A stretch of 64,000 nt of DNA from Phytophthora colocasiae (taxonomy: Eukaryota; Oomycota; Peronosporomycetes; Peronosporales; Peronosporaceae), in NCBI GenBank assembly GCA_018806915.1, contig JAGKQI010000074.1, positions 62,001 through 126,000 of the forward strand, written 5' to 3'. The notes below the pieces were generated by a model. The model searched no databases. It had not been told where the DNA came from and saw nothing but the letters and a program-made list of their open reading frames with translations. Within the stretch, counting starts at the first letter, position 1; every line of letters begins with the position of its first letter. A program made the translations under genes and the position numbers. Shown here piece by piece: positions 32,996 through 45,120 of the stretch.

Positions 32996-33221
32996 GCTAC
33001 TGACGAGATCTATCCGATATGGATAGGACTCTGCAGCCTACATGTTTCACTCTTCGCACTTGAAAACATTTTCTTTTCTGAATTTGGATTGGTTTTAAGA
33101 GTTTGAATCAACTTCGGACATTACTTCTATACACATCGATCTTTTAGCTGCATCACTCAGTGTCACGCAGCCCACAAATGTTTGAATGGGATTTTGAATT
33201 TTCGAATCAGTTCTTATCATC

Positions 33222-33310
33222 TGGAAAGTAAGTCCCCGGAGGGACTCGAACGCCTGCCAAGTGCGTAGCTTTGTGGTGCGTTGACCAGTGGACCACCAGG
33301 AGGCCCTTCA
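33222..33310 (-). repeat. tRNA-like SINE remnant, left copy
   Basis: On the minus strand there is a B-box-like GTTCGAGTCCC and, about 40 bp upstream, an A-box-like TGGTCCACTGGT, spaced as in a tRNA-derived promoter. The T-stem pairs poorly, so it is not a functional tRNA. The same sequence occurs in the right arm at 56480-56570. Confidence 0.35.
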
Positions 33311-33414
33311 GCCAAGCCAAGAAGAAAATGAGTTGATTAACTAGTTTCAGCCAAGCCAAGTAGTAGCAACCAGGATAAAAACCAACTTTTATCAGTTACC
33401 TTATCTTTTGAACG

Positions 33415-33793
33415 ATGCTGGATGCCTCTCACCAGTGGCCCACACCTTTTAACTACTTCTGCAAGATTCGCGGCTTGGTGATGCCGTTGCTTGGATCGCA
33501 GATCAAAGTAAGTGACATATTTAGGCTTTACCGCCAATTAACTCAATCCTGTTGTTCTCACTTTCGTCACCAAAGTCTCGTTACTGTCATTGTTAGCTGC
33601 GTTTGCCTTGGCAATGGCTTCAAGACGCCGATTACTGAGCCAAACACCCCTCAGTCACGAGATGTTAATGCGGACTGGAAACAGCACCACAAACTACTGT
33701 TGCTGTTGTGGAGAGTCCACACAGCAATTGCTTTCCATGCTACTTGGCAGCTACGCAACAAGATTCACTTCAAGGAGACGGAAACAGAAAAAT
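33415..33793 (+). pseudogene. LINE remnant, left arm
   Basis: Counterpart of the right-arm LINE tail (55471-56375): first LDASHQWPTPFNYF and VMPLLGSQIK, then, after a ~440-bp deletion near 33550-33655, RDVNADWKQHHKLLLLLWRV and FKETETEKL. The coding remnant is cut by Gypsy-A and resumes at 39278-39463 (THE C-terminal VINSFHRHYQHIYLH and MGFDPPKPR). Confidence 0.7.
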
Positions 33794-33798
33794 TGAGC

Positions 33799-34038
33799 TG
33801 TCACGTGATCTGTAGACGAACGGAGTCTTTGATAGATAGAAGAGAAGACTTGTTGTTGGAAAAGGAAATTGAAGACTGCTGCATTGAATATATGAATCGG
33901 AGATATCCGTTACCTAGGGAGCAGGAGGGAGCGAGCACTGTGAGCGTCGGTTGTTTCCTTGGGATCCTTTACTACGTCCGTTGCATAACGAACGGTGTTG
34001 TCAACCTTGAGTCGCGATGGCGACGCATCGTCGTCACA
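33799..34038 (-). repeat. Gypsy-A 3' LTR
   Basis: 240 bp, TGTGACGACG at its start on the minus strand and ACGTGACA at its end; preceded by the polypurine tract AAGGGGGGAAT. Confidence 0.93.
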
Positions 34039-34061
34039 ATTCCCCCCTTAGACGCGCGGTA

Positions 34062-37000
34062 GCGCGAGTTTTCGGTAGAGTGTCGAGGTATCGACTAATT
34101 AATCCCGTTACTTGACTAAGATTCGTCAGTGGTTCCCAAGATGGCTGAATTGTCGAATCCTGCGAGCGAACGAAATATTCTGATTTCCTGTTGCGCCTGC
34201 GGTGTTTTGTTACTGCAGCGACCAAGTGACCAACCGTTCCGTCAGCAGTCAGGAGAGGTTGAACTCGGTTAACTCGACCTGCTGAGGAATCGTAGTGGTA
34301 GGGGCGGAGGAGAGATACGTGAAATTCATTGAATAGTCGAAGTCCTGGTGGTAGTTCGAGCTTGTAGCGGTCAGGACCTGTGATCTCCAAGATTCGATAA
34401 GGTCAATAAATCTTGCCGCGAATTTCCGTGCTCCGTCAGTACCGAGGTGGTCCAGGTTAAGGTTTCGAGTGCTGAGAAGGACATCGTCACCGACTGTATA
34501 TGTCGTGTGTGTCCTGTTCTTGTCGTAATTTCGCTGCCAGTTAGATTGGGCCTTAGCGATCGCATCTCGTGCTTGACTCAGGATTGTTTGTTGATGTTGG
34601 AGAAATGAAGTAGCTGCTCTTGTCTGCACACTAGGCTCTGGCATGGTGCAATCTGCAACCGAGCGTGGTTCGTATCCCAGGTCAGCCATAAAAGGCGACA
34701 TTCCAATGGATTCGTGGACCCGTGAGTTGTATGCAAACTCAGCCAGCGACAGTAATTCATCCCAGTTGTTGTGATGCGGACTAATAAAGTGGCGGAGATA
34801 GTCGATAAGCACCTTATTGGTGACCTCAGATTGGCCGTCCGTCGACGGTTTGAATGCAGTACTGAGATGAAGCTTGGTATCTTGCAACTCCATAAAATTC
34901 TTCCACAGCTTTGCAGTAAATTTCACGTCACGGTCAGACACGATAGAGCGAGGAATTCCATGAAGACGCTGATAGAAATCACGAAAAAGCTTCGCTGTCT
35001 CCATTGTTGTCGCGCTTGTTGTCGTAGGTAGGAAATGTGCGCGCTTGCTCAATCTGTCGACAATTACAAGGATGGCATCGAAACCATTGTCTGCTTCAGG
35101 TAATTTCGTCATGAAGTCCATACTGATGTCCGTCCAGCGTTTCTCTGGAATCTCGAGGGGTGTAGGTGGCCTGTTGGTTTACCGCGAATGTACTTGTTTC
35201 TTTGGCACATTTCGCAGCTCTCGACGTAGCTTCGGATAAACTTCGCCATTCCCGGCCAGTAAAATTTAGATGCAACTAGGAGTTGGGTCTTGGCTTGTCC
35301 CGGATGCCCTCGAGTAGGAACATCGTGCTCCTCATGCAGCACAGTGTTTTTAGTGCAGTATTAGCCGGAATGCATAATCGCGATGGAGCCCCAGGACGAA
35401 TACGAAAGTAAAGTAGTCCATTGAGCAATTCGTATCGCTGGAATTGGCGTGGCCTGCTGGAATTACTGGAGAGTGTGCGCCATACAGGACCAAAATGTTT
35501 ATCCGAATTGTAACAGCGAGTGCACTCAGCAGTAATGTTGACTGAAGTTTGGGTTGTTTGAGCAAATAATGCTCCTTCTTCCGCAGGTTCCAGGCTCGTG
35601 AGTGACTTCAGTAATGCTGAAAGACTTACAGCCCGACTGCTTCCATCATTCCAGTTTGGGTTTCGAGAGATCGTGTCCGCTACAATATTCGTACTACCTG
35701 CTACCCATCGAAACTGCGGCTGAAAAAGTGCAAGCTCGTTGAGCCAACGTGCAAGGCGTTGGCTGCACGTCTGCTGTTGCAGAATGCCTTCGATGGTTCG
35801 GTGGTCGGTATTTATGAAGAATGGGCGGTCGATCAGGTATACTTTCCAGGTTCGCATTGCATGTAGCGCCGCTAGTAGCTCTTTTTCTCGCGTCGGATAG
35901 ATGAGTTCTGCTTTGGAGAGTTTTCTGCCGTTGAAGGCAATTACCCGTTCGTGTCCCAAGTTGTCCAACTGAAAGAGATAGCCACCTATGGCGAAGTCGG
36001 ACGCATCCACCGCAACGTGGAATGGTTTAGTAAAATCCGGATGAGCGAGAATAGGCGGAGAAGAAAGCCTTCGCTTGAGCTCGTCGAATGCCTGCTGCTC
36101 CTTTTCACCAAATTTGATCGGATCACGGCGACTTTTTCCTTTGGTCAAGTCCGTTAACGGAGCGATCAGATCACCGAACCCCTCACAAAATCTCATCACA
36201 TATACACAGGTCCCGACGAATGACTGGAGTTCTTGCTTTGTTCGTGGCGTAGGCCATTCCTGAATGACCTTGCTCTTACTGGGATCCATACGAACGCCTT
36301 CGTTGCCGATAAAATCACCCAGACACGGGATTTCCGTCGAACAAAATGTGCATTTCTCGATCTTGATGTATAATTCTTGCTCCGCACACCGACTCAACAC
36401 CTTTTCCAAGGCGATTAAGTGATCATCTACGGAATCGGAACAGGTGAACACGAATAAATCGTCAAAATATGTCTGACAACATTGCTGTAAGTCAGAGAAC
36501 ACTGCACGCACCAAACGATTAAAGGAGGACGGACTGCTGGATATACCCATCGGCGTCACAAGATACTCGAATAATCCGTCAGGTGTTGCGAAAGCAGTGA
36601 ACGGAATAGAATCTTCTGTAAGTTTGACCTGAAAGAATCCCCACAAGAGATCCATTGCTGAAAACAGCTTTCCACCAGCCATCGCCCGGAAAATATCATC
36701 TTTTCGTGGGATGGGGTTTGCCGGTACGCGGATCTTCGTGTTGATTCCGCGAAAATCATGAACAATTCGCCACTCGCCAGTACGCTTCTTCACGCAAAAT
36801 GTTGGAGCACAGTACGGCGAGCTGGAAGGTCTAATCATCTTTGCTTCAAGCATCTCCAGAGTCCACGCACGAATAGCATCTCGCTGCTCATCGGAAACAG
36901 GAAATTGCTTGCGATGAATCGGATCATCGTCTGTCACTTCAATTTTTGCATCCAGGCCTTCCTTGCGAGTAGGTGGCACTGCAGGAAGGTGGGAGCGAAA

Positions 37001-38954
37001 TACTTTATCGCGAAATTTGCTCAGAAGTGGATATGCTGGAGATGTTTTTAAGTTTTCCCATGCTTGTTCTGCCTTGGTAGGTTCGTCCGTAGGATTGACA
37101 AAGAAGCAAAACTCGTTGTCGCTTTCTCGTAGGAGGCGCTTTAATTTGCTGGCGCGAACTAGTCGAGTGTTTCCGTGTTTTGATTGATATCCGTGGCGAA
37201 AGTAATACTGCGTCAGTGCTTCTTCATCGGTCACACTAGACTGGGAAACACTAACACGTCGTCCACCTACACGTCTTGCGGGTGCCCGCGGAACACATGG
37301 GCAGAATGCGAGCGTGGTTACTCGTGAGCGAGGGACGACTTGTTTGCGCTGCCAGTCGATATCAGGATTAGTATCCACTAGCCAAGGCATCCCCAGGAGA
37401 ACATCCTTTGCTCGGGAATGTCCAGAATAAAAGCCTTGGTACAATGAGGTTGAAATCCTCCAAATTAAAATAAAGTTTTGCAACCCGACGAGGTATCACT
37501 CTGGTCGCGCCGCCACCAAGTCGAAGAATCAATGGCTTGGCATATTCCTGCACAGGCAATTTCAGAGTACTCGCGAGTTGTGGTGATACGGCGTTAAACG
37601 ACGCACCACTATCGATAAATGCGGATACAGCTTGGTCACCAATGTGACCCTGCTGCTCCAAATAGCCATACAATTTTGTTGAAGTCGCATCAACAACCAT
37701 TTTATCGTTACCGTAATTGAAGCAACGAGGTGTAGGTGGAGATGGACAACTGGCTTGACACTCAACAGCCGAATGGCCAGCGACTGCAGTGTCAATCTCG
37801 GTGGGGCGCCAGCCCACCGAGATCCCTAGTTTTTTTGTTTGCCGCCATTTGCCTTGCTGCCGATCGGGGCAAGCAGGAGCAATGTGGCCGACAACGCCGC
37901 ATGCATGACACGTTGGCACGAAATTCGGCGTTTTCGTCATACTAGAACCCAGAGCCGTCTTACCCTTTCGTAGGGGTGGCTTTGCCGAGTTCGACGATGG
38001 ATCGGATGTTGCGGTTGAAAGTTGGCCTGGGCCCTTCTGATTCTGCTGATTCTGATTCTGATTCTGGCGAGATTTTGCAGGTTTATGATCTTCGTTAGCG
38101 CGAGCATCCTCAAAACGCTGGGCCTGCTCGAGAGTCTTTGTAGCGTTTGAGGAATATTTTGCGAGATGTGACTAGAAGTGTCAGAGCGCAAATTTTGCTG
38201 GTACAGCCAGCGTTTCACCAGTTCTGGAAGCTCGAGCGATGACTGGGAGAGCATGAGCATGAACCGAGCTGTATACTCATGTTGCGTACCAGTGACTTTA
38301 AGGTCGTGCAACTTAGAAAGCAACTTAAACTCGAAATCGCTTTCTCGAAAGCGGAGACGGATCTGCTCCTTGAACACACACCATGTTCTGGGTTGGTCAC
38401 CGAGGATGTTTTTGAACTCTCGGTACCACGACATCACATCCGGACCCAGAAAAGGGACGACCATGTCGACGAACCGGGAGTCACAGCTGTCACGTTCTAC
38501 TTCGTAATCTCGTAGGTGCTCTTCTATGGCGAAAAGCCACAACTCTAGATCCTCATTGGACTTTCCATAGAACTTAGGAGGATCGGCTTTGTGCTTTGGC
38601 GAGTTGCACGCGACTGCTGGTCAAACATGGCTCGCTGGAAATTGCTCTGCTGTTCCATGAAGGCCTGGAACTGCTGCTGCTGCTGCTGCATTGCCTGCTG
38701 CTGCATAGCGAGCATCTGCATCAGCTGACTAACACCACCGTCATTCATCCCCGCCCGGAGTTCGGCATGGCCGATCCAGGAAATTGCGGTGGAGGTGACG
38801 CAGCGTTTGGTACACCTGTGACTGGTGGTACAGTAGCACCGCTTGTGCTGTGTCCAGGGTCAGATGGAGGATTCATGGGCTCGTCGTCCATACGGGGTTG
38901 CTGGCGAGGTCTCAAATTCGGCGAGTTTTCTTCGGCAGCGCGGGGTGTCTTCAT
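34062..38954 (-). pseudogene. Gypsy-A gag-pol, frameshifted
   Basis: Gag begins at the ATG at 38954 (MKTPRAAEENSP), has a Gln-rich stretch and a CCHC knuckle (CHACGVVGHIAPAC). Then protease (FIDSGASFNA), RT with PMGISSSPSSFNR and active site YFDD, RNase H (VAVDASDFAIGGYL, NTDHRTIEG), HHCC integrase zinc region (HEEHDVPTRGH...CEMCQRNK), integrase core (DFMTKLP, SDRDVKFT, TDGQSEVTNK) and a chromodomain-like end (EYFVRSQD...PSWEPLTNL, where the usual Trp of VRW is Ser). Breaks near 38750, 38590, 38150, 37415, 35345, 35160 and 34405, mostly one-base homopolymer changes. Confidence 0.9.
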
Positions 38955-39037
38955 CCAGTGGAATCGGACTTATTCGGATAGATACGGTAGTCTCTCGGAA
39001 ATCGATCGTACAGAGTTTCTCACTCTAATTTCGAAAT

Positions 39038-39277
39038 TGTCACGTGATCTGTAGACGAACGGAGTCTTTGATAGATAGAAGAGAAGACTTGTTGTTGGAA
39101 AAGGAAATTGAAGACTGCTGCATTGAATATATGAATCGGAGATATCCGTTACCTAGGGAGCAGGAGGGAGCGAGCACTGTGAGCGTCGGTTGTTTCCTTG
39201 GGATCCTTTACTACGTCCGTTGCATAACGAACGGTGTTGTCAACCTTGAGTCGCGATGGCGACGCATCGTCGTCACA
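39038..39277 (-). repeat. Gypsy-A 5' LTR
   Basis: 240 bp. The sequence just inside it on the minus strand begins ATTTCGAAATTAGAG and does not show the usual TGG primer-binding start. Confidence 0.93.
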
Positions 39278-39736
39278 TGAGCACTCAAAGTGTGATAAAT
39301 TCGTTTCATCGACATTACCAACATATCTATCTACATTGTGAGGAACTGGAGCTGAATGGCGAAGCCGTGGTTTCAGTTCTTCAGGGAATGGGTTTCGATC
39401 CTCCCAAACCAAGAAACTTACCCGAATCCAGTGACCGAATATGGACTCCCCGGATGTAAACTAAGTTGTCGTAAGTAGATATTACATCGCTAGCGAAACG
39501 ATAGGTCCACTAAGTAGTTAATCAACTTCTTCTTCGTCTTTTGAACGATGCATCATCATCAGCGATGTGAACTTGTTATGATTGCTTGATTCCAGCGGTC
39601 ATGGTGAAGTAAGCAAAAACATTTGATCAATGTGGAGTGAAGAGACCAGTCATGTTTACTTGGTCCCAAGTCTCATGTCTTACCAGGATCATGTAAACTT
39701 GGCCATGTTTGTCCAGAACCTATCATACCCTCGAAC

Positions 39737-39750
39737 TCACTTTAGAATTC
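39737..39750 (+). promoter_or_regulatory. Oomycete initiator of AKR copy b
   Basis: TCACTTTAGAATTC fits TCAYTYBNNNWTTY; 38 bp before the ATG at 39789. The same element precedes AKR b' (55187-55200, minus), a' (57906-57919, minus) and c (58214-58227, plus). Confidence 0.6.
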
Positions 39751-39788
39751 ACCACCAACTACCCACTACTTTTTTAAACACCACCACC

Positions 39789-40850
39789 ATGGCTCCTGCT
39801 ACGACCGACGCTAAAAAGATGACCTATCGCTTCCTCGGAGACTCTGGTCTTCTCGTCTCCAAGCTCTCACTCGGTAGCTGGATGGACGTCAACGAAAAGT
39901 ACACGGCTGAAGCCTGGTACGACATGATGAAGTTGGCTTTCGAGCATGGCATCAACTTCTTCGACAACGCTGAAGCTTACGGCAGTGGATTGGCCGAGAA
40001 AAACATGGGAGCTGCCATCAAGAAGGGAATCGCGGAAGGAACGTGGAGTCGAGAGGATTTGGTCATCACGACCAAGATCTTCTTCGGGTCCAAGGGATTT
40101 GGAGTATCGGGTCCTAATGAGCAAGGTCTGAGCCGCAAACACATCATCGAAGGCACGAAGGCGTCTCTCAAGCGACTGGAGCAGGACTACGTGGACGTCA
40201 TCTTCTGCCTCCGACCCGAGCCGTTCACTCCCATTGAGGAGACGGTGAGGGCCATGAACTTCGTCATCAATCAAGGTTGGGCCTTCTACTGGGGAACGAG
40301 TCAGTGGAGTGCTGCTCAGATCATCGAGGCGTGTGAGGTCGCCGACCGCCTTGGGTTGATCCGTCCCATTGTGGAGCAGCCGGTCTACAACATCTTGGAG
40401 CGCAACAAAGTGGACTTTGAATACGTGGATCTGTACAAGAAGTACAAACTTGGTCTGACCGTGTGGTCCCCGCTGGCATTTGGCATTCTTACGGGTAAGT
40501 ACAGCACGGGGAAACCAGGAGACTCTCGCATGGCAGATGCTTTCTTCAAGGACTTCATCCCCGACTTTGACAAGCGCGTGGCCAACGCGGACAAACTCAA
40601 ACCGGTGGCGGAGAAACTCGGCATTTCGATGGTCGAGCTCGCTCTCGCCTGGTGTGTGAGCAACGAGAATGTGTCCACGGTCATGATTGGTGCCAAGACG
40701 TTGACCCAACTGAAGCAGAACCTCAAGACCATTGAAGCTCTGGACAAGATCACCCCTGAGATTAAGGCGGAGATCGACCAATTGGTCCCTTTTGTGCCGG
40801 AGATACCGGGAACGGATCCACTGAGCCTAATCCGAGCCAAACACCTTTGA
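39789..40850 (+). CDS. Kv-beta-like aldo-keto reductase, copy b (catalytic His replaced)
   Basis: 353 residues from the ATG at 39789 (context CCACCATGG). AKR6-type NADPH-dependent oxidoreductase, TIM barrel. Seen: YRFLGDSGLLVSKLSLGSW, FFDNAEAYG (catalytic Asp 59 and Tyr 64), VITTKIFFG (Lys 96), GWAFYWGTSQWSAAQI, PIVEQPVYN, SPLAFGILTGKY, LAWCVSNENVSTVMIGA. The catalytic His expected in FCHRPEP is Leu (FCLRPEP, residue 141, codon CTC at 40209), unlike the right-arm twin which keeps His. Full length otherwise. It is flanked by Gypsy-A and Gypsy-B. Redox catalysis is likely impaired, NADPH binding could remain. Confidence 0.9.
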   Translation: MAPATTDAKKMTYRFLGDSGLLVSKLSLGSWMDVNEKYTAEAWYDMMKLAFEHGINFFDNAEAYGSGLAEKNMGAAIKKGIAEGTWSREDLVITTKIFFGSKGFGVSGPNEQGLSRKHIIEGTKASLKRLEQDYVDVIFCLRPEPFTPIEETVRAMNFVINQGWAFYWGTSQWSAAQIIEACEVADRLGLIRPIVEQPVYNILERNKVDFEYVDLYKKYKLGLTVWSPLAFGILTGKYSTGKPGDSRMADAFFKDFIPDFDKRVANADKLKPVAEKLGISMVELALAWCVSNENVSTVMIGAKTLTQLKQNLKTIEALDKITPEIKAEIDQLVPFVPEIPGTDPLSLIRAKHL

Positions 40851-40949
40851 GCTCACAGTTTACACACCTCGAAGTAAGTTAGCTGTTTTACTGGGGAAAA
40901 CATTGCTAATCTCGAGGAAACATTGAAAACTTTTCCATTCGACATCGAT

Positions 40950-41010
40950 TTAATTGCCGTTGAAAGCCTCCTTCCACTTCCTATAATCCACAAGATAGGG
41001 GTAATTCGGG
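40950..41010 (-). pseudogene. RXLR-like effector left copy, detached 3' end
   Basis: Last ~20 codons and stop of the effector copy whose 5' part is at 46495-47165; the two are separated by Gypsy-B. Reads into VDYRKWKEAFNGN and TAA (stop at 40950-40952), as in the intact copy at 53986. Confidence 0.93.
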
Positions 41011-41250
41011 TGTCACGTGATCTGTAGACGAACGGAGTCTTTGATAGATAGAAGAGAAGACTTGTTGTTGGAAAAGGAAATTGAAGACTGCTGCATTGAA
41101 TATATGAATCGGAGATATCCGTTACCTAGGGAGCAGGAGGGAGCGAGCACTGTGAGCGTCGGTTGTTTCCTTGGGATCCTTTACTACGTCCGTTGCATAA
41201 CGAACGGTGTTGTCAACCTTGAGTCGCGATGGCGACGCATCGTCGTCACA
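41011..41250 (-). repeat. Gypsy-B 3' LTR
   Basis: 240 bp; preceded on the minus strand by the polypurine tract AAGGGGGGAAT. Confidence 0.93.
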
Positions 41251-41273
41251 ATTCCCCCCTTAGACGCGCGGTA

Positions 41274-42424
41274 GCGCGAGTTTTCGGTAGAGTGTCGAGG
41301 TATCGACTAATTAATCCCGTTACTTGACTAAGATTCGTCAGTGGTTCCCAAGATGGCTGAATTGTCGAATCCTGCCAGCGAACGAAATATTCTGATTTCC
41401 TGTTGCGCCTGCGGTGTTTTGTTACTGCAGCGACCAAGTGACCAACCGTTCCGTCAGCAGTCAGGAGAGGTTGAACTCGGTTAACTCGACCTGCTGAGGA
41501 ATCGTAGTGGTAGGGGCGGAGGAGAGATACGTGAAATTCATTGAATAGTCGAAGTCCTGGTGGTAGTTCGAGCTTGTAGCGGTCAGGACCTGTGATCTCC
41601 AAGATTCGATAAGGTCCAATAAATCTTGCCGCGAATTTCCGTGCTCCGTCAGTACCGAGGTGGTCCAGGTTAAGGTTTCGAGTGCTGAGAAGGACATCGT
41701 CACCGACTGTATATGTCGTGTGTGTCCTGTTCTTGTCGTAATTTCGCTGCCAGTTAGATTGGGCCTTAGCGATCGCATCTCGTGCTTGACTCAGGATTGT
41801 TTGTTGATGTTGGAGAAATGAAGTAGCTGCTCTTGTCTGCACACTAGGCTCTGGCATGGTGCAATCTGCAACCGAGCGTGGTTCGTATCCCAGGTCAGCC
41901 ATAAAAGGCGACATTCCAATGGATTCGTGGACCCGTGAGTTGTATGCAAACTCAGCCAGCGACAGTAATTCATCCCAGTTGTTGTGATGCGGACTAATAA
42001 AGTGGCGGAGATAGTCGATAAGCACCTTATTGGTGACCTCAGATTGGCCGTCCGTCGACGGTTTGAATGCAGTACTGAGATGAAGCTTGGTATCTTGCAA
42101 CTCCATAAAATTCTTCCACAGCTTTGCAGTAAATTTCACGTCACGGTCAGACACGATAGAGCGAGGAATTCCATGAAGACGCTGATAGAAATCACGAAAA
42201 AGCTTCGCTGTCTCCATTGTTGTCGCGCTTGTTGTCGTAGGTAGGAAATGTGCGCGCTTGCTCAATCTGTCGACAATTACAAGGATGGCATCGAAACCAT
42301 TGTCTGCTTCAGGTAATTTCGTCATGAAGTCCATACTGATGTCCGTCCAGCGTTTCTCTGGAATCTCGAGGGGGTGTAGGTGGCCTGTTGGTTTACCGCG
42401 AATGTACTTGTTTCTTTGGCACAT
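41274..42424 (-). CDS. Gypsy-B integrase C-terminal part with chromodomain
   Basis: Integrase from CEMCQRNK through the core (DFMTKLPEADNG, VSDRDVKFT, TDGQSEVTNKVL: two Asp and the Glu) and the C-terminal GPY/F-like PYRILEITGPDRYKL to a chromodomain (SEYFVRWQDSTIQPSWEPL). Here the Trp of VRW is kept, unlike Gypsy-A. It is out of frame with the upstream pol part because 7 bp present in A are missing near 42460. Confidence 0.88.
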
Positions 42425-42469
42425 TTCGCAGCTCTCGACGTAGCTTCGGATAAACTTCGCGGCCAGTAA

Positions 42470-45120
42470 AATTTAGATGCAACTAGGAGTTGGGTCTTGG
42501 CTTGTCCCGGATGCCCTCGAGTAGGAACATCGTGCTCCTCATGCAGCACAGTGTTTTTTAGTGCAGTATTAGCCGGAATGCATAATCGCGATGGAGCCCC
42601 AGGACGAATACGAAAGTAAAGTAGTCCATTGAGCAATTCGTATCGCTGGAATTGGCGTGGCCTGCTGGAATTACTGGAGAGTGTGCGCCATACAGGACCA
42701 AAATGTTTATCCGAATTGTAACAGCGAGTGCACTCAGCAGTAATGTTGACTGAAGTTTGGGTTGTTTGAGCAAATAATGCTCCTTCTTCCGCAGGTTCCA
42801 GGCTCGTGAGTGACTTCAGTAATGCTGAAAGACTTACAGCCCGACTGCTTCCATCATTCCAGTTTGGGTTTCGAGAGATCGTGTCCGCTACAATATTCGT
42901 ACTACCTGCTACCCATCGAAACTGCGGCTGAAAAAGTGCAAGCTCGTTGAGCCAACGTGCAAGGCGTTGGCTGCACGTCTGCTGTTGCAGAATGCCTTCG
43001 ATGGTTCGGTGGTCGGTATTTATGAAGAATGGGCGGTCGATCAGGTATACTTTCCAGGTTCGCATTGCATGTAGCGCCGCTAGTAGCTCTTTTTCTCGCG
43101 TCGGATAGATGAGTTCTGCTTTGGAGAGTTTTCTGCCGTTGAAGGCAATTACCCGTTCGTGTCCCAAGTTGTCCAACTGAAAGAGATAGCCACCTATGGC
43201 GAAGTCGGACGCATCCACCGCAACGTGGAATGGTTTAGTAAAATCCGGATGAGCGAGAATAGGCGGAGAAGAAAGCCTTCGCTTGAGCTCGTCGAATGCC
43301 TGCTGCTCCTTTTCACCAAATTTGATCGGATCACGGCGACTTTTTCCTTTGGTCAAGTCCGTTAACGGAGCGATCAGATCACCGAACCCCTCACAAAATC
43401 TCATCACATATACACAGGTCCCGACGAATGACTGGAGTTCTTGCTTTGTTCGTGGCGTAGGCCATTCCTGAATGACCTTGCTCTTACTGGGATCCATACG
43501 AACGCCTTCGTTGCCGATAAAATCACCCAGACACGGGATTTCCGTCGAACAAAATGTGCATTTCTCGATCTTGATGTATAATTCTTGCTCCGCACACCGA
43601 CTCAACACCTTTTCCAAGGCGATTAAGTGATCATCTACGGAATCGGAACAGGTGAACACGAATAAATCGTCAAAATATGTCTGACAACATTGCTGTAAGT
43701 CAGAGAACACTGCACGCACCAAACGATTAAAGGAGGACGGACTGCTGGATATACCCATCGGCGTCACAAGATACTCGAATAATCCGTCAGGTGTTGCGAA
43801 AGCAGTGAACGGAATAGAATCTTCTGTAAGTTTGACCTGAAAGAATCCCCACAAGAGATCCATTGCTGAAAACAGCTTTCCACCAGCCATCGCCCGGAAA
43901 ATATCATCTTTTCGTGGGATGGGGTTTGCCGGTACGCGGATCTTCGTGTTGATTCCGCGAAAATCATGAACAATTCGCCACTCGCCAGTACGCTTCTTCA
44001 CGCAAAATGTTGGAGCACAGTACGGCGAGCTGGAAGGTCTAATCATCTTTGCTTCAAGCATCTCCAGAGTCCACGCACGAATAGCATCTCGCTGCTCATC
44101 GGAAACAGGAAATTGCTTGCGATGAATCGGATCATCGTCTGTCACTTCAATTTTTGCATCCAGGCCTTCCTTGCGAGTAGGTGGCACTGCAGGAAGGTGG
44201 GAGCGAAATACTTTATCGCGAAATTTGCTCAGAAGTGGATATGCTGGAGATGTTTTTAAGTTTTCCCATGCTTGTTCTGCCTTGGTAGGTTCGTCCGTAG
44301 GATTGACAAAGAAGCAAAACTCGTTGTCGCTTTCTCGTAGGAGGCGCTTTAATTTGCTGGCGCGAACTAGTCGAGTGTTTCCGTGTTTTGATTGATATCC
44401 GTGGCGAAAGTAATACTGCGTCAGTGCTTCTTCATCGGTCACACTAGACTGGGAAACACTAACACGTCGTCCACCTACACGTCTTGCGGGTGCCCGCGGA
44501 ACACATGGGCAGAATGCGAGCGTGGTTACTCGTGAGCGAGGGACGACTTGTTTGCGCTGCCAGTCGATATCAGGATTAGTATCCACTAGCCAAGGCATCC
44601 CCAGGAGAACATCCTTTTGCTCGGGAATGTCCAGAATAAAAGCCTTGGTACAATAAGGTTGAAATCCCTCCAAATTAAAATAAAGTTTTGCAACCCGACG
44701 AGGTATCACTCTGGTCGCGCCGCCACCAAGTCGAAGAATCAATGGCTTGGCATATTCCTGCACAGGCAATTTCAGAGTACTCGCGAGTTGTGGTGATACG
44801 GCGTTAAACGACGCACCACTATCGATAAATGCGGATACAGCTTGGTCACCAATGTGACCCTGCTGCTCCAAATAGCCATACAATTTTGTTGAAGTCGCAT
44901 CAACAACCATTTTATCGTTACCGTAATTGAAGCAACGAGGTGTAGGTGGAGATGGACAACTGGCTTGACACTCAACAGCCGAATGGCCAGCGACTGCAGT
45001 GTCAATCTCGGTGGGGCGCCAGCCCACCGAGATCCCTAGTTTTTTTGTTTGCCGCCATTGCCTTGCTGCCGATCGGGGCAAGCAGGAGCAATGTGGCCGA
45101 CAACGCCGCATGCATGACAC
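42470..45120 (-). CDS. Gypsy-B protease-RT-RNase H part of pol
   Basis: Continuous frame with aspartic protease (SAFIDSGASFNAVSP), RT (DFRGINTKI, DLLWGFFQVKL, TPMGISSSPSSFN, YFDDLFVF active site), RNase H (FHVAVDASDFAIGGYLFQ, EKELLAALHAM, NTDHRTIEG) and the integrase zinc region (HEEHDVPTRGHPGQ). It overlaps the gag frame near 45040; the gap is one T in a short run, and in Gypsy-A the same region is continuous, so the parent element had one gag-pol frame. Confidence 0.9.

Larger units (their letters stand above)
33799..39277 (-). mobile_element. Gypsy-A, Ty3/Gypsy chromovirus
   Basis: 5479-bp element on the minus strand with 240-bp LTRs and 5-bp target duplication TGAGC (33794-33798 and 39278-39282). 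Order gag, protease, RT, RNase H, integrase, chromodomain-like end is typical of chromoviruses. The uninterrupted target exists in the right arm near 55650 (GAGTGCTCAATTTT). Several single-base length differences against Gypsy-B break its reading frame at different places from B. Confidence 0.95.

Noticed and set aside
39867..40781. 304-codon ORF antisense to AKR b, and similar antisense ORFs at 54155-54772 and 57274-57546
   Set aside because: Mirror of the AKR codons; composition follows the sense gene and no family resemblance.
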